NCBI RefSeq assembly: GCF_037975245.1
Contig: NC_092568.1
Location: 3,496,001 to 3,560,000 of the forward strand
Direction: 5' to 3'
DNA: 64,000 nucleotides
Source: Apostichopus japonicus
Lineage: Eukaryota > Echinodermata > Holothuroidea > Aspidochirotida > Stichopodidae
Part shown: positions 1 through 10,974 of the stretch, piece after piece
Numbering within the stretch: the stretch's first letter is position 1
Layout: every line of letters starts with the position of its first letter
Made by a program: the position numbers and the translations under genes
The notes under the pieces: generated by a model
What the model was told of the DNA's origin: nothing
What the model saw: only the letters and a program-made list of their open reading frames with translations
Database searches by the model: none

Positions 1-275
1 ATCTTTACAATTATTTTCCATTCGAAATAGCTTTGAGTTTCACCCACAGAAATTCATTAAAAGTCACGGGCTTAGCCAGGAGGGAACTAGAAAATTTTTG
101 GTTTACAAACCCCTCAGATGGCCGGAAACGGCCCTTCCCGAGTGTTCATTCTGGTTCCCTGGCCTCTTACTAACTTGAAGCACCTCAATTTTTATGTAGA
201 AAAAAGGCACATTTCTAACCTGAGGAAAGTGGGGGTGGGGGGGGGGGCACGTGCCCCCCGGTTCCGCCGCCCTTG
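1..275 (+). mobile_element. Right-hand part of a G-rich, hAT-like non-autonomous element
   Basis: The segment ends in a long G run, then CACGTGCCCCC and the terminal sequence TTCCGCCGCCCTTG. That terminus is identical to the right end of the complete element at 9163-10801. Sequence similar to 60-240 recurs at about 10245-10444, 10630-10801, 37993-38095 and 60356-60512. The left end lies outside the window, so no target duplication can be tested; the 8 bases after the end are GTCCAGGT. No coding capacity is visible. The hAT assignment rests on shared termini, not on a transposase. Confidence 0.6.
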
Positions 276-452
276 GTCCAGGTATACCATTGACTAGTTA
301 GAAAAAATTGATCGTGCAAAAAGCCTGGTAGCCCAGATGAACTGCGCTTATGGTGGTGTTACACGGAAATATTCGGGCATCATGATGCTAAATAAAGAAA
401 ATCATGGAATTGTCGTGCAAAAATTTGAAAAAGATTCGGGCAAGCTACTGCA

Positions 453-456
<4 letters not shown>

Positions 457-517
<61 letters not shown>
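457..517. repeat. (TA)n microsatellite
   Basis: About 30 uninterrupted TA units directly abut the hairpin at 516-649. Open frames reading Tyr-Ile through it are artefacts of the repeat. Confidence 0.95.
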
Positions 518-519
<2 letters not shown>

Positions 520-649
520 CCAGAGGACAAGAAATTCGGGCAAAAGTCCTGAAAAATTCGGGCAGCCTAAGAGGAGAATTTTTTTTTTCTCCTCTTAGGC
601 TGCCGGAATTTTTCAGGACTTTTGCCCGAATTTCTTGTCCTCTGGAAAT
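516..649. repeat. Long hairpin (inverted repeat, 61-bp arms)
   Basis: Arm 516-576 is the reverse complement of 589-649 apart from about two mismatches, with a 12-nt T-rich loop. The arms contain the short motif ATTCGGGC, which also occurs at about 373 and 436 and as GCCCGAATTT near 1619. Such near-perfect arms suggest a recent fold-back insertion or an inverted duplication. No coding content. Confidence 0.9.
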
Positions 650-2394
650 TGGGGGGGGGGGCAGTCTGCCCCCTGCCCCCGCCTCGTACGCCTATGCTCA
701 TACCTGGTACTGGACTTCGAGCCACACTTTTTCTTTTAGAAGCAATGTTGCAGAAAGTTATCATATGATGAGTATCTTTATTTTCCGGGGCTCGGGTAAG
801 TTAAGCGATCCGAAAAATATAGGATAAATTCAGAATAATATAACAGTCCCAAGAGGGTCCAGCCTGGTTTAATAAATGAATTAGGCCTACTTATTCTCCA
901 CATTCAATTCCAAACTTTGAGAAGCTCATTCTTGATGTCTGCCATTTCTCCTTGTAGAATAATTCAGGCGCTTGCGTAAAACAAGTACATGGTTTTAGAC
1001 AGCTCAAGCGACCATGGTCGTACTGACTATGAAAGCCCGATTTGTTGTCTTAGTTTTTTTCCCGATGTTTATGAGACACATACGGTAGGTCACAAAACAC
1101 TTTCTCCTCCTCTGAGTTAGTGCATATCATACACGATCACTTTTTTCTTCGCTATTATTTTTGTTATCCCGTGAGTGGATCGTTAAACACAACCATGCAG
1201 CAAAGCACCAGCATTGTAAAGTTTCAACTTCATTTAAAACCATCTTGATTTGCTACTATTGGTGAAACTGCCTGGATTGTTTATTGGAACTGAGTATAGG
1301 GTACAATATGTTTACAAACAGACGAGGCATAAATAGGCCTCCCTAATTAGCGGTAACGACTTGCCAGTAAAATATAACAAAAAGTTTCCGCGCGCTTCGC
1401 GCTCCGCATGTTGTTATTTCATATAGGCATGCATCGGTTATTACATCGCATGACAAATACATACAATACTTTGCCGTGTTATAAACCTTCCATATTGGTT
1501 ATCATCTTTGGGCAAGTCGTAACAATAATAATGATCATAATAATATAAGTATTACTATTGAAAAACACATTGCAATTTATTTTCTGTCAGCAGGTGCCCG
1601 AAAAATTCTCGGCACATTGCCCGAATTTTCACAAAAATATTACGCATAGGAAGACCTTCCTTTACTGAATGAAACAAGTAAAGTACTGACAGTGATAAAG
1701 ATGAACACACGAAATTTTAGGAACCGCTTTGCGAATTGAACCATGTTTATGATTTAAGTGAATTACGTGAAAATAGACCTGAAGTGCTGTAACATCGATG
1801 TCAATGAACACAATGAAGACTGTGCATGCAACGCCTTCGCAGCTTACAACCTCATGGCCTCAACATTCAGGAAGGAAATGACTAACTCTTCTTCTGTCCA
1901 TCCCTCCATCTGCCCCCCCCCCCCCGTTTCTCCACTTCTCGTAACTCTCTTCCACCCTTTTTTACATCTATCCCTTAGTGTTCACCATGCTCATTAACCT
2001 GTCAGTATTCTGTGCGTGTTTTGTCCCTTCTGTTACTGTTACTTGTCATTCAGCCTTTGAAGAAGATCCTGCTAGGATGGAAACGTCAGGCGAACTGTTA
2101 CACATCAACAAAATCTCAATGTAATGTTTATATGTATGACGCGACTGAGCTTAACCTTATTAGGGTCATGATGTCAGATGCACGTGACAGAAAGTGAAAG
2201 TAATATAATACATATGATACAGGAACTTAACCAAGATAAAGTGAGCCGCACATTCAGCCGCACTTTTATACAACGTTAACGGAAAGAATCTATAATGAAG
2301 TTAGCAATCACCCACTCGCGCACTGGCAACGTCAACGATATTAGTACGGTGGCCATGAAATGCCATATACACGCGTGTGCATATGTACGGATGG
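650..2394. other. Stretch with no recognisable gene
   Basis: 650-700 is the G-rich right end of another short element, ending in CGTACGCCTATG. 1387-1409 holds a GC-rich motif (GCGCGCTTCGCGCTCCGC). 1914-1925 is a C run. A TAGGCCTA palindrome lies at 882-889. 2240-2268 (GTGAGCCGCACATTCAGCC) is the flank of the satellite block, and its inverse appears at about 12793-12812 beside the opposite block. The short open frames show no family resemblance. Confidence 0.5.
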
Positions 2395-4455
2395 AAAATG
2401 TATTTTTCAATATGAACAAATATATGAGGGGCGGCTGGGTATAGCCTCAAAAAACATTCTTAAAACTGTTGTCACTAAGTAATACAATAATTACCTTTCA
2501 TATTATGTATTATTTGGCGTGTTACTTGCCAAGTATGAGAAACCTACGGGTTCTTGAAATATACCCACCCCCTAAAAAACGAGGTAATTTAGGAAAGTGC
2601 CATATTTTTCAATATGAAAAAATATAATAGGTGCGGCTGGGTATATAGCCTCATAGACATTTCTTCAAACTTATGTCACTAATTAATACGACAATTATCT
2701 TTCATACGATGTATTACTTGGCGTGATACCGCCACGAATGAGAGTGCTACGGATTCTTGAAATATCCCCACCCCCCTGCACTCAGAAACGAGAAAATTTA
2801 GGAAAGTGCCATATTTTTCAGTATTAAAAATATATTAGGGGCGGCTGGGTACTTAGCCTCATAGAAATTTCTTCAAACTTATGTCAAAGGTTAATAGAAT
2901 ATTTACCTTTCATATGATGTATTACTTGGCGTGATACCGCTAAGTATGAGAGTTCTACGGGCTCTGGGAATCTCCCCTCCGCACTCAAAAACGAGGAAAT
3001 TTAGGAAAGTGCCATATTTTTCAATATGAAAAAATGTATAAGTTGTGGCTGGGGCTTTAGCCTCATAGAAAATTTTTCAAACTGTTGTCACTAATTAATA
3101 GGACAATTACCTTCCATATGATGTATTATTTGGCGTGATACCGCCAAGTATGAGAGTGCTAAAGGTTCTTGAAATATCCCCACCCCCCTCAAAAACGAGG
3201 AACTTAAGAAAGTGCCATATTTTTCAATATGAAAAATTGTATTAGGTGCGGCTGGGTATATAGCCTCATAGAAATTTCTTCAAACTGTTGTCACTAATTA
3301 ATAGGACAATTACCTTTCATACGATGTATTTTTTGGCGTGATACCACCAAGTATGAGAGAGCTACGGGCTCTGGATATACCCCCTCGAAAACAATATACA
3401 CGCGTGTGCATAGATGCTGATGGAATATATATTTGTCAATATCAATGAATATATTAGGTGCGGCTGAGAATTTAGCCACATAGAGAATTCTTCAAACTGT
3501 TGTCACTAATTAATAGAGTAATTACCTTTTATACGATGTATTATTTGGCGTGATACCGCCAAGTATGAGGGAGCTAAGGGCTCTGGAGATACAACCTCAA
3601 AACGGTGGAAATTTAGGAAAGTGCCATATTTTTCAGTATTAAAAAATATAAGGTGCGGCTGGGTATTTAGCCTCATAGAAATTTCTTCAAACTTATGTCA
3701 CTAATTAATACGACAATTACCTTTCATTCGATGTAATATTTGGCGTGATACCGCCAAGTATGAAAGTTGTACGGGCTCTGGAAATCCCCCCACCCCCTCC
3801 GCATTCAAAAACGAGGAAATTTAGGAAGTGCCATATTTTTCAATATGAAAATATATAATAGGTGCGGCTGGGTATTTAGCCTCATAGAAATTTCTTCAAA
3901 CTTATGTAACTAATTAATAGAACTTATATTTGCCTTTCATATGATGCATTAATTGGCGTGATACCGCTAAGTATGAGAGTTGTACGGGCTCTGGGACCCC
4001 CCCCCCCCCCCCTCTCTGCGCACTCAAAAACGAGGAAATTTAGGAAAGTGCCATATTTTTCAATATGAAATAACTTATTAGGTGCGGCTGGGTATTTTGC
4101 TTCATGGGAATTTCTTTAAACCTATGTCACTAATTGATAAGATAATTACCTTTCATATTATGTATTATTTGGCGTGATACCGCTAAATATGAGAAAGCTA
4201 CGGGCTCTGGAAATCCCCCCCCCCCCCTCAAAAACTGAGGAAATTTAGGCAAGTGCCATATATTTCAATATTTAAAAAATATTATAAGGTGCGGCTGTGT
4301 ATTTAGCCTCATAGAAATTTCTTCAAGCTTATGTCACTAATTAATACGACAATTATCTTTCATACGATGTATTATTTGGCGTGATACCGGCAAGTATGAG
4401 AGTTGTACGGGCTCTGGAAATCCCCCCCGCCCCCCACCCTCCGCCCTCAAATACG
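2395..4455 (+). repeat. Satellite block A: ~205-bp tandem repeat, about 10 units
   Basis: Landmark GGCGTGATACC or a variant recurs at about 2516, 2720, 2929, 3132, 3334, 3547, 3742, 3954, 4171 and 4378, giving a period of 195-217 bp. Each unit carries, in order, a segment like CATATTTTTCAATATGAAAA, GGTGCGGCTGGGTATTTAGC, an AATTTCTTCAAACTTATGTC segment, a CATACGATGTATTATTTGGC segment, and a C-rich stretch of variable length. Units differ by point changes and small indels. The same family in inverse orientation forms block B at 10975-12640. Confidence 0.93.
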
Positions 4456-5389
4456 TGGGAAATTTTCATTGTAATTTTCCTGTAATCTGGGCGGCATTTT
4501 TGACAACAATTTCGTCGCTACGCTACGCGCCAACCGATGGTAGCGCTCCACTTAGATCACAGCCCCATCCCCCATGAAATCATTTTGCCCCTAAAAAATT
4601 AAGATTGGCCACGCCCCTGTCCCTGTCCCCAAGACACAAATTGCATAAATGCAGCTACATTGTTTGATTCACCAAAAGACCTCTACAGTTGTCGACTGTT
4701 GTGGGAAGGAGGTGGCAAATGTTATTATTCTCACAAAGACTACACCCAGGGGCGCTGTCCGCTATATTTCGATCGTCGACAGTCAGAAGGCTGCATAATG
4801 AATGTTAAATTTTTCTTCTGAACTAATTAGTCATGTCTGTCTGACTCTGCTGCTTATCAATCATTACTACCATTAGGGTAGTTGTTTGGAAGGTCGGAAT
4901 TTCTAAACGTTGGAGAAAGGTCAACCATGTAGGTCGACGGCAAATGTATTTCAACCGATACGCAGAGGATGTAGGTCGACGGCAAATGTATTTCAATCGA
5001 TACGCAGAGGCGGAAAGTTTCCCCGCCACCCGGAGCATGAAGGTCAAATCCGGGGTCAGAATCATACTTTATTCAGTACAAGGGAAATGTGGAAATCTCC
5101 CGCTCTACGTTCTCGGTGTGAAAAAGTTTTTATTTCACGCATGCGTATTTGTATTCTACTGTAAGACGTATTCTATACTCAGTGAAGTAAGCCAAATGTG
5201 CCGTCTAGGTCGTTAACGTTGAATGAAACGCGCAGGCCCAAAAATTCTTAGTAGTTACATATTTGTACGCACGGTTCGACCCTTCTGTTGTGCAATTAAT
5301 CCATGCTTTTGTTACACCCCGCCTTGTTTTCTGTAATTCTATTTTCATTGGCCTTCCAAAAAATCTGGTAATTCGTTTGCAAAAACATT
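4456..5389. other. Repeat-derived spacer, no gene
   Basis: 4520-4556 is the reverse complement of a module (AGCGGAGCGCCACCATCGG...) found at 9733, 37993, 38238 and 38430 inside hAT-like elements. 4607-4619 ends in CACGCCCCTG, resembling a hAT-type terminus. The rest shows no coding signal. The small open frames at 4823-5216 run across a 42-bp duplication and have no family features. Confidence 0.5.
4929..5012. repeat. 42-bp direct tandem duplication (two copies)
   Basis: The segment starting GTAGGTCGACGGCAAATG at 4929 is repeated at 4971 with a single visible base difference. It contains a Sal I-like GTCGAC core. No function can be assigned. Confidence 0.9.
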
Positions 5390-5745
5390 AAAACTGGACT
5401 GCCAAACTTATCTTCAAGCAAACTAAGTTTACACATGTTACCCCTCTTCTTAAAGCATTACACTGGCTTGCAATTGAAACGCGAATACATTTCAAAGTCC
5501 TTACTTTAATCCACAAATCTCCAAACTACCTTTCAGAACTTCTAATAGTGAAGCAATACAAGCGTGCCACCCGTCAGTCAAAAATTATTACCCTCCTTGA
5601 ATCTAGGACCAATGGGATTACTTATGCCAACCGTGCTTTTTCAGTTTCTGGTCCCAAATTGTGGAATTCCCTCCCAAACCATTTAAATGTATAACTAATA
5701 AATCACTTTTCAAATCATAACTAAAAACCTACCTCTATGCTAAAC
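5390..5745 (+). mobile_element. Non-LTR retrotransposon reverse transcriptase, C-terminal remnant
   Basis: Plus-strand translation gives the typical C-terminal RT signature: LHWLAIETRIHFKVL, then NYLSELL, and finally LWNSLPNHL. The WNSLP ending is characteristic of CR1/Jockey/RTE-like elements. It lacks the catalytic YxDD region and ends in a stop near 5692, so it is a 5'-truncated dead copy. A related but independent copy lies at 15624-16109. Confidence 0.8.
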
Positions 5746-6246
5746 ATTTATCAATTGGATGTGTAATTATATTTCATTGTTGCATTATTATTTTTGCTTT
5801 TCTTTCTATTCATATTTATATGTATGGCGCTTTTGACAACTATTTTGTTTATAATGAGCGCATTAAAAATTTTAGTTAAAATTATGTTAATAAACAAGAA
5901 GTCTTTCCTTTCTATACGGTTGCTTCCATACAATAAGTCTACAGTGAGAATTTCTGTCAGTAATATACAAAATTCTGCAAGTTCACTTCAAAGATTAATT
6001 TGTAACAGATCAAAATGCTTACAATAGATACCAAAGTATATGTTGTTCCATTCCAATGTATGCTTCCTACATCAGTGAGGTGTAACCCTGTCACTCAATG
6101 ACAGATCCCATGGCAACTTTCTGACTAACTATCAATCACTCATCCAGGTACTTATACATGACACTTTTATCCTATTTGTTTCGAGCCATTCTTTTCATCC
6201 TGTCCGCCCAGACAGAAAATCACCACACACGGACGTTTGGGGGAAT

Positions 6247-6331
6247 TCCGCGAGACCGAAGGTCCGCGAGACCGAAATTAAAAAAAGGTCCTCGAGACCG
6301 AAAGTAAAGAAAGGTCCGCGAGACCGAAACT
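6247..6331. repeat. Short minisatellite based on CGAGACCGAAA
   Basis: Four imperfect units carry (C)GCGAGACCGAAA separated by A-rich spacers, with about a 26-bp period in the last three. The GGTCCGCGAGACC core is partly palindromic. It sits just upstream of the Ulp1-like fragment and may belong to the same mobile element. Confidence 0.75.
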
Positions 6332-6394
6332 ATTACTAGGCCCCACGACATCGACGTAGCCATAAATTTAAAGCGGGCACATTTCGAGATTGAT

Positions 6395-6898
6395 ATGGGG
6401 GGGGGGGGGTCTCTGTTGAGATTTCTTTGGCTGGACGACATCATAATAAATGATTTCATGCACCTCATCCAACGACAAACCATTGATTCGCATACATTTG
6501 TGTGCAATTCCTTCCACACAAAATCATCTAATACAGAAGAAAGACAAGCGAGGAAGTGGTATGGAGGCCAGAAAATAATTGCATCCAAGTGGGTCCTGAT
6601 GCCAGTAAACGACGGGAACTGCCATTGGATCTTGCTTGCGGCAAACTTGGTCCAGAAGAAAATATACCTTCTAGACCCCCTTTGTGACAGAAAGGTAAAC
6701 GAAGACATGAACATCTTTCGACGCTTTATTGAAGCGAGATCAGCCTTTGAGGGGAAACCAATGATATGCAAACAGTGGCCTGTAAAGACAACATCAGATA
6801 TGAAGTTTCCCTTTCAGCCAACAATGAATGACTGTGGTTTATATATATACTGTTCTATGCAAAGTCATTGTTGTCTGGTAAAAACGTACCAGTGACAG
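6395..6898 (+). pseudogene. Ulp1/SENP-type cysteine protease domain fragment
   Basis: The open frame (166 residues) has the C48-peptidase layout. Residues 76-80 (CHWIL) hold a His, residues 91-96 (YLLDPL) hold the Asp, and residues 141-150 (QPTMNDCGLY) hold the oxyanion Gln and catalytic Cys. The triad would be His77, Asp94 and Cys147, with Gln141. Ulp1-type domains normally cleave SUMO-like modifiers, but stand-alone copies are also common in DNA transposons. No exon or domain upstream could be joined to it, the first residues derive from a G run, and it is surrounded by repeats. I therefore read it as a transposon-derived or orphan fragment. A true multi-exon host gene is less likely but possible. 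Confidence 0.6.
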
Positions 6899-7059
6899 AC
6901 ATTCGAACCATGCGTTTGTCGGTATATTATGAACTCCATGAGTTCGATATGACGAGACCCTAAGACTAATGAGTGGCAAAATTCTTTTTCTCTCAACGAT
7001 CGTATTGTTTGTGTATCCGCGCAAATCCCGACAAATGTTAGTGTGTCTTGCAACATAGA

Positions 7060-7640
7060 ATGTCATAATATCCTAGGAGAGCCAAATGAAGTTTCCACGA
7101 ATATAATCTGTGAAGATTTCATATGAGACCTAAATGATGATGTTGACTGTCATGATTTCGTAGGAGAGTTAAATGATGTTTCCATTCAACAATGTAAACT
7201 GTCACGATATTATAGGAGAGCTAAATGATCATGTCTCCACCCATATGGACTGTCATGATTTCATGATAGAGCTGAATATTGATGTTTCCGCCCAATTAAC
7301 TTCCATGGACACGGTGTCACAGCAGAGCTAATGATAATATGTCATAATTTCATAAGAATGGAGCTAAATGATGTTTCCATACAACAATGTAAACTGTCAT
7401 GATATTATAGGAGAGGTAAATGATGTTGTCTCCACCCATATGGACTGTCATGATTTAATGGGAGAGCTAATTGCAAGTGGTTCACCCCATATGGACTTTC
7501 ATTATTTTTAGGGGAACTAAATTAGGATGTTTTGGCTAAGATGGACTTCCAGATTTCATATGATCGCTATAACTGTTGATGTTTTGGCAAGGATGAACTG
7601 TCGTGGTTTTATAGGAGACCTAATTGCTTTTGATTGGCTC
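7060..7640. repeat. Degenerate minisatellite, ~60-bp unit
   Basis: Repeated blocks contain GACTGTCATGATTT, then AGGAGAGCTAAATGATG, then TTTCCACCCATATG, at roughly 60-bp intervals with indels. At least eight recognisable units are present. Two units with CAACAATGTAAACTGTCA (about 7187 and 7384) are closer to one another than to their neighbours, hinting at block duplication. Confidence 0.8.
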
Positions 7641-9154
7641 CATGTCCCTTCTCCTCAACCCTAACGTAACAACAACGAAACTCCCAAAGTGGCCTTGATT
7701 GCTTGTATGTCCAGAATTGCAGTGGCGAGGAGATAATCCAGAAAACAGGAAACGGTTAGTATATATGCACATGCCCAATAAATATAATACCAAATATCAA
7801 ATTATGTGTTAAATGTAGAAAATACTCACCAAATATGCATATTTGTAACGTTTCCCTAATTGTTTTGAGGGGGTGGGGTGGAATGCAAACCATTAAAATT
7901 CACGATCGATATCACGTTAATATTTTCATTCCACAGAAGTTTGAAATTAGTGTCACCGCGCGCTCACGGCACATTTCTCAAAAGCGATCATGACCAGGGA
8001 AAATTCGATCACGATCGTTGTAATTAGTTCTTTACATAACATATGCACAAGGCATTCGCTCGATATGCGCTCAAGTTTCCTCCCTGCATTTCCATATTAA
8101 CTTAAAAATAATTCCATACAGTGGTCTCTGGCATATACCACCAAATCCCAGGTAACGTTTAAATATAGATCGCCTTTTATTGGGAAAGCGGACCGTGAAT
8201 TCCAAAGCAAACGGACTTGGGGCCGGGTGGGGCAACTGGGGTGGGAAAATGACATTCGGGGCAAATGGTTTCGTGGTTTGAAATTTGTGCTTATAAAACT
8301 TAAGGGCGTGTCCACTTCCCGTTATAATTGTTTACACTAAAAATGTTGTAATACATTTATAACCGTTGTATAGGTGTAACAAGGTTAATGCCATCACCAC
8401 TTCCGTAAAGTATCAACACATATGTCAATGATATACACGAGGGTTAACGTTCCGACACTCTTTGTTTCTTCCGACAGGAATATGGACAGTCTGTCATAGA
8501 CTGAGTTGATGGAGGGATTCATACGAGGCAACATCATTCAACGTCACGACACGGTACTTTTGACAACTTGGTTGTTGTTCATCATTTAATTGTGCAAGTA
8601 CTCTAAGAGTTTGATTCAATTGCATAATATGACTTGTTTCAATGTGTTTATTCGGTTTATTCTACTCATTCTGACAATCCACAGGTATTAGTTTTTCGGC
8701 GATAAGCGAGTAATGTTGAAAAAACCGTAGCAGTGTGGAAACAGCCAACGTTTTCGTAATTCTCGATAGTAATAATTAGAACAATTTGATAATTGTTTGC
8801 TCGCGAATTTTAGTCCCCCAAAAACCTTGACCGTACCATTAAAGGAATGATGTTCTGAAACATCTAACATAACAGTATGTCAATTTTTGTATAATTATGG
8901 TGGGTAGTGTATGCGGCAAATAGTCCCAAAATTAAGCAGCTCGTAAATAGAGATTCGTTTACTTAACGTTATAGTTTAATTTAGTGTTTATAGTTCATAA
9001 CGTTGAGATGTTAAAGCGTATCTTTTTAATTATATGGTCCATTTAACTTGTAGGTTGGTACATTGTTATAGTTTTGAACAATGTATTGTAACAATTGTTG
9101 CTTGAAGATGCTATTTCCATCGATAATATTGCTTAAGAAGTCACTAATTAGGCC
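7641..9154. other. Stretch with no recognisable gene
   Basis: Mostly AT-rich unique-looking sequence. The short minus-strand frames at 8097-8315 and 8688-8870 have no domain, signal peptide or splice context that I can support. Confidence 0.4.
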
Positions 9155-9162
9155 TACATTAT

Positions 9163-10801
9163 CAAGGGCGGCGGAAGCACTTTTAATCTGGGGGGGGGGG
9201 GGGCACCGACGTCGAAGGGCACTTTGCAGAAATTTGATTGGACTGATGCAGCCTGATATTTAGTACCCTTTATAACTCTTATTGTATTATCCTATTTGCG
9301 TATACACATCACTCCATCATCGCCCCTCCCCCACCCTCAAGGAAAAAATGCATACTAGCACTGCAATATCCAATTTGCAAATTGGGAAACAAGGAACAAG
9401 TTTTCTTTCGAGACAAAATGAGGTGGAATCATTATAAAGTCCCTGCACACGCGATCGATAAATGCATGAAAGCAAATGAAATATGTCAAAATACGAAAGG
9501 ATGGGGTACGTTATGGGATATTAAACTATACTCATTATTCATAGTAGGCTATAAATGGCTTCTGCTTATTAAAAAGTTAAAATGTAATATAGCAATGCAA
9601 TTTTGGATATGCATTAGAATTTTTTAAAAATTGATTATGCATAATGGCACTCACCAGAATGTTAGAAGCAGTATAGCGGAGCTAGGGGTAATGATCAGGG
9701 GGTCGATAATGGTCTGTAGGGGCGTTTTTGACACTATCTAAGCGGAGCGCCGCCACAGGTTGGCGCGGAGCGTAGAGAAAATTTTTGAGTAAAGATACTC
9801 CCCAGATCGCCGGAAATGACCCTTTGCGGGCCTTGCTTATTTGCAGATAAACGAAGAATAAATAGGTGTCATCGCCATTTTGTCAGAAAATTACACCAAC
9901 AAAACGTGACAAGTTTCAATAGGTAGATGAGAGCGCAATTAAAAAGTCAATAATCGCGAATAAGTAAAAAATGGTAAAAAGCTGAAAAGGGCCCAAGCAG
10001 TACATTTTAGTCCGTCAGGGGGGCATCCGCCCCTGACTGTATGGACGCTCCGCCACTGATTACAAACCTTGTGGTAGTAAACATTGAAAACTTCCCGAAA
10101 TATTTCATTCGACGTGGGTTTCGCTTTGTAAACTCTTTAGCAATGTCCCGCTCATTGGTGCCAGTAGGTATATGTGTATTAGGCAGAGAACATTCGGAAT
10201 AGCCAGGCGAATGTCATTGTGGTCAGACAGGAGAGATACTAAAATGTTTTTGCATTCGAAATAGCTTTGAGTTTGACCCACAGAAATTCATTAATAGTTC
10301 TAAATTAGGATTAGATCTCTGAAATATCGCTGACCTAATAAGGTGATCGAGAGTACAATTTTTATGAAGAAAAAGGGCACATTTTTAACCTGAGGAAAAG
10401 TGGGGGCACGTGCCCCCTGTGCCCCCCCGGTTCCGCCGCCCTTGGTTACAATTATAGCCAGTAATTGTCTTTGATATGAATTGTAGCTAGTAAATGTTTA
10501 TCGAAAAGGCTGTTTTTGGAACTTGGAACGCCGATCGTGACAACAACAGGCAACAAAGTGCTGCAGCTCTATACATATAAAGTCTGTTAATCAACGATAG
10601 GCCCGGGCCTACAGTGCTACATACTGGCTACGCCCCTGATAGTTCTAAAATAGGATTAGATCTCTTACTGAAATATCGCTGACCTAATAAGGTGAACAAG
10701 GGTACAATTTTTATGTAGAAAAAGGGCACATTTTTAACCTGACGAAAAGTGGGGGGGGGGGGGGCACGTGCCCCCTGTGCCCCCCGGTTCCGCCGCCCTT
10801 G
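9163..10801. mobile_element. Complete hAT-like non-autonomous element (1.64 kb) with 8-bp TSD
   Basis: The left end CAAGGGCGGCGGAA (9163) and right end TTCCGCCGCCCTTG (10801) form a perfect 14-bp terminal inverted repeat. The flanking octamer TACATTAT at 9155-9162 is exactly repeated at 10802-10809. An 8-bp duplication and C-A-x-x-G-G-C-G termini fit the hAT superfamily. No transposase frame is present, so it must be mobilised in trans. Inside, 9733-9773 carries the GGAGCG...GGTTGGCGCGGAGCG module. The last ~170 bp of the element (10630-10801) are also present as a second copy at about 10272-10444, pointing to nested insertion or internal duplication. Homopolymeric G tracts lie near both ends. 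Confidence 0.85.
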
Positions 10802-10974
10802 TACATTATAAAGAATAACAAATGCTTCTGGATGCAGTGTGCATTGATATCAAGTTCATTCATAATCCAAACAACCACACATTCTATTGTGTAGTTTTTC
10901 CTCCTCATTCGTACTAGGTCAGTTTCATTTGTCATTGAACTTTTCCTTTAATGATAACAGTTTAAATAGATTTC

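Noticed and set aside
5264..5290. tRNA-like B-box (GGTTCGACCC)
   Set aside because: There is no A-box at the right distance and no cloverleaf can be drawn.
6220..6771. 183-codon minus-strand open frame
   Set aside because: It is the shadow of the Ulp1-like domain on the opposite strand.
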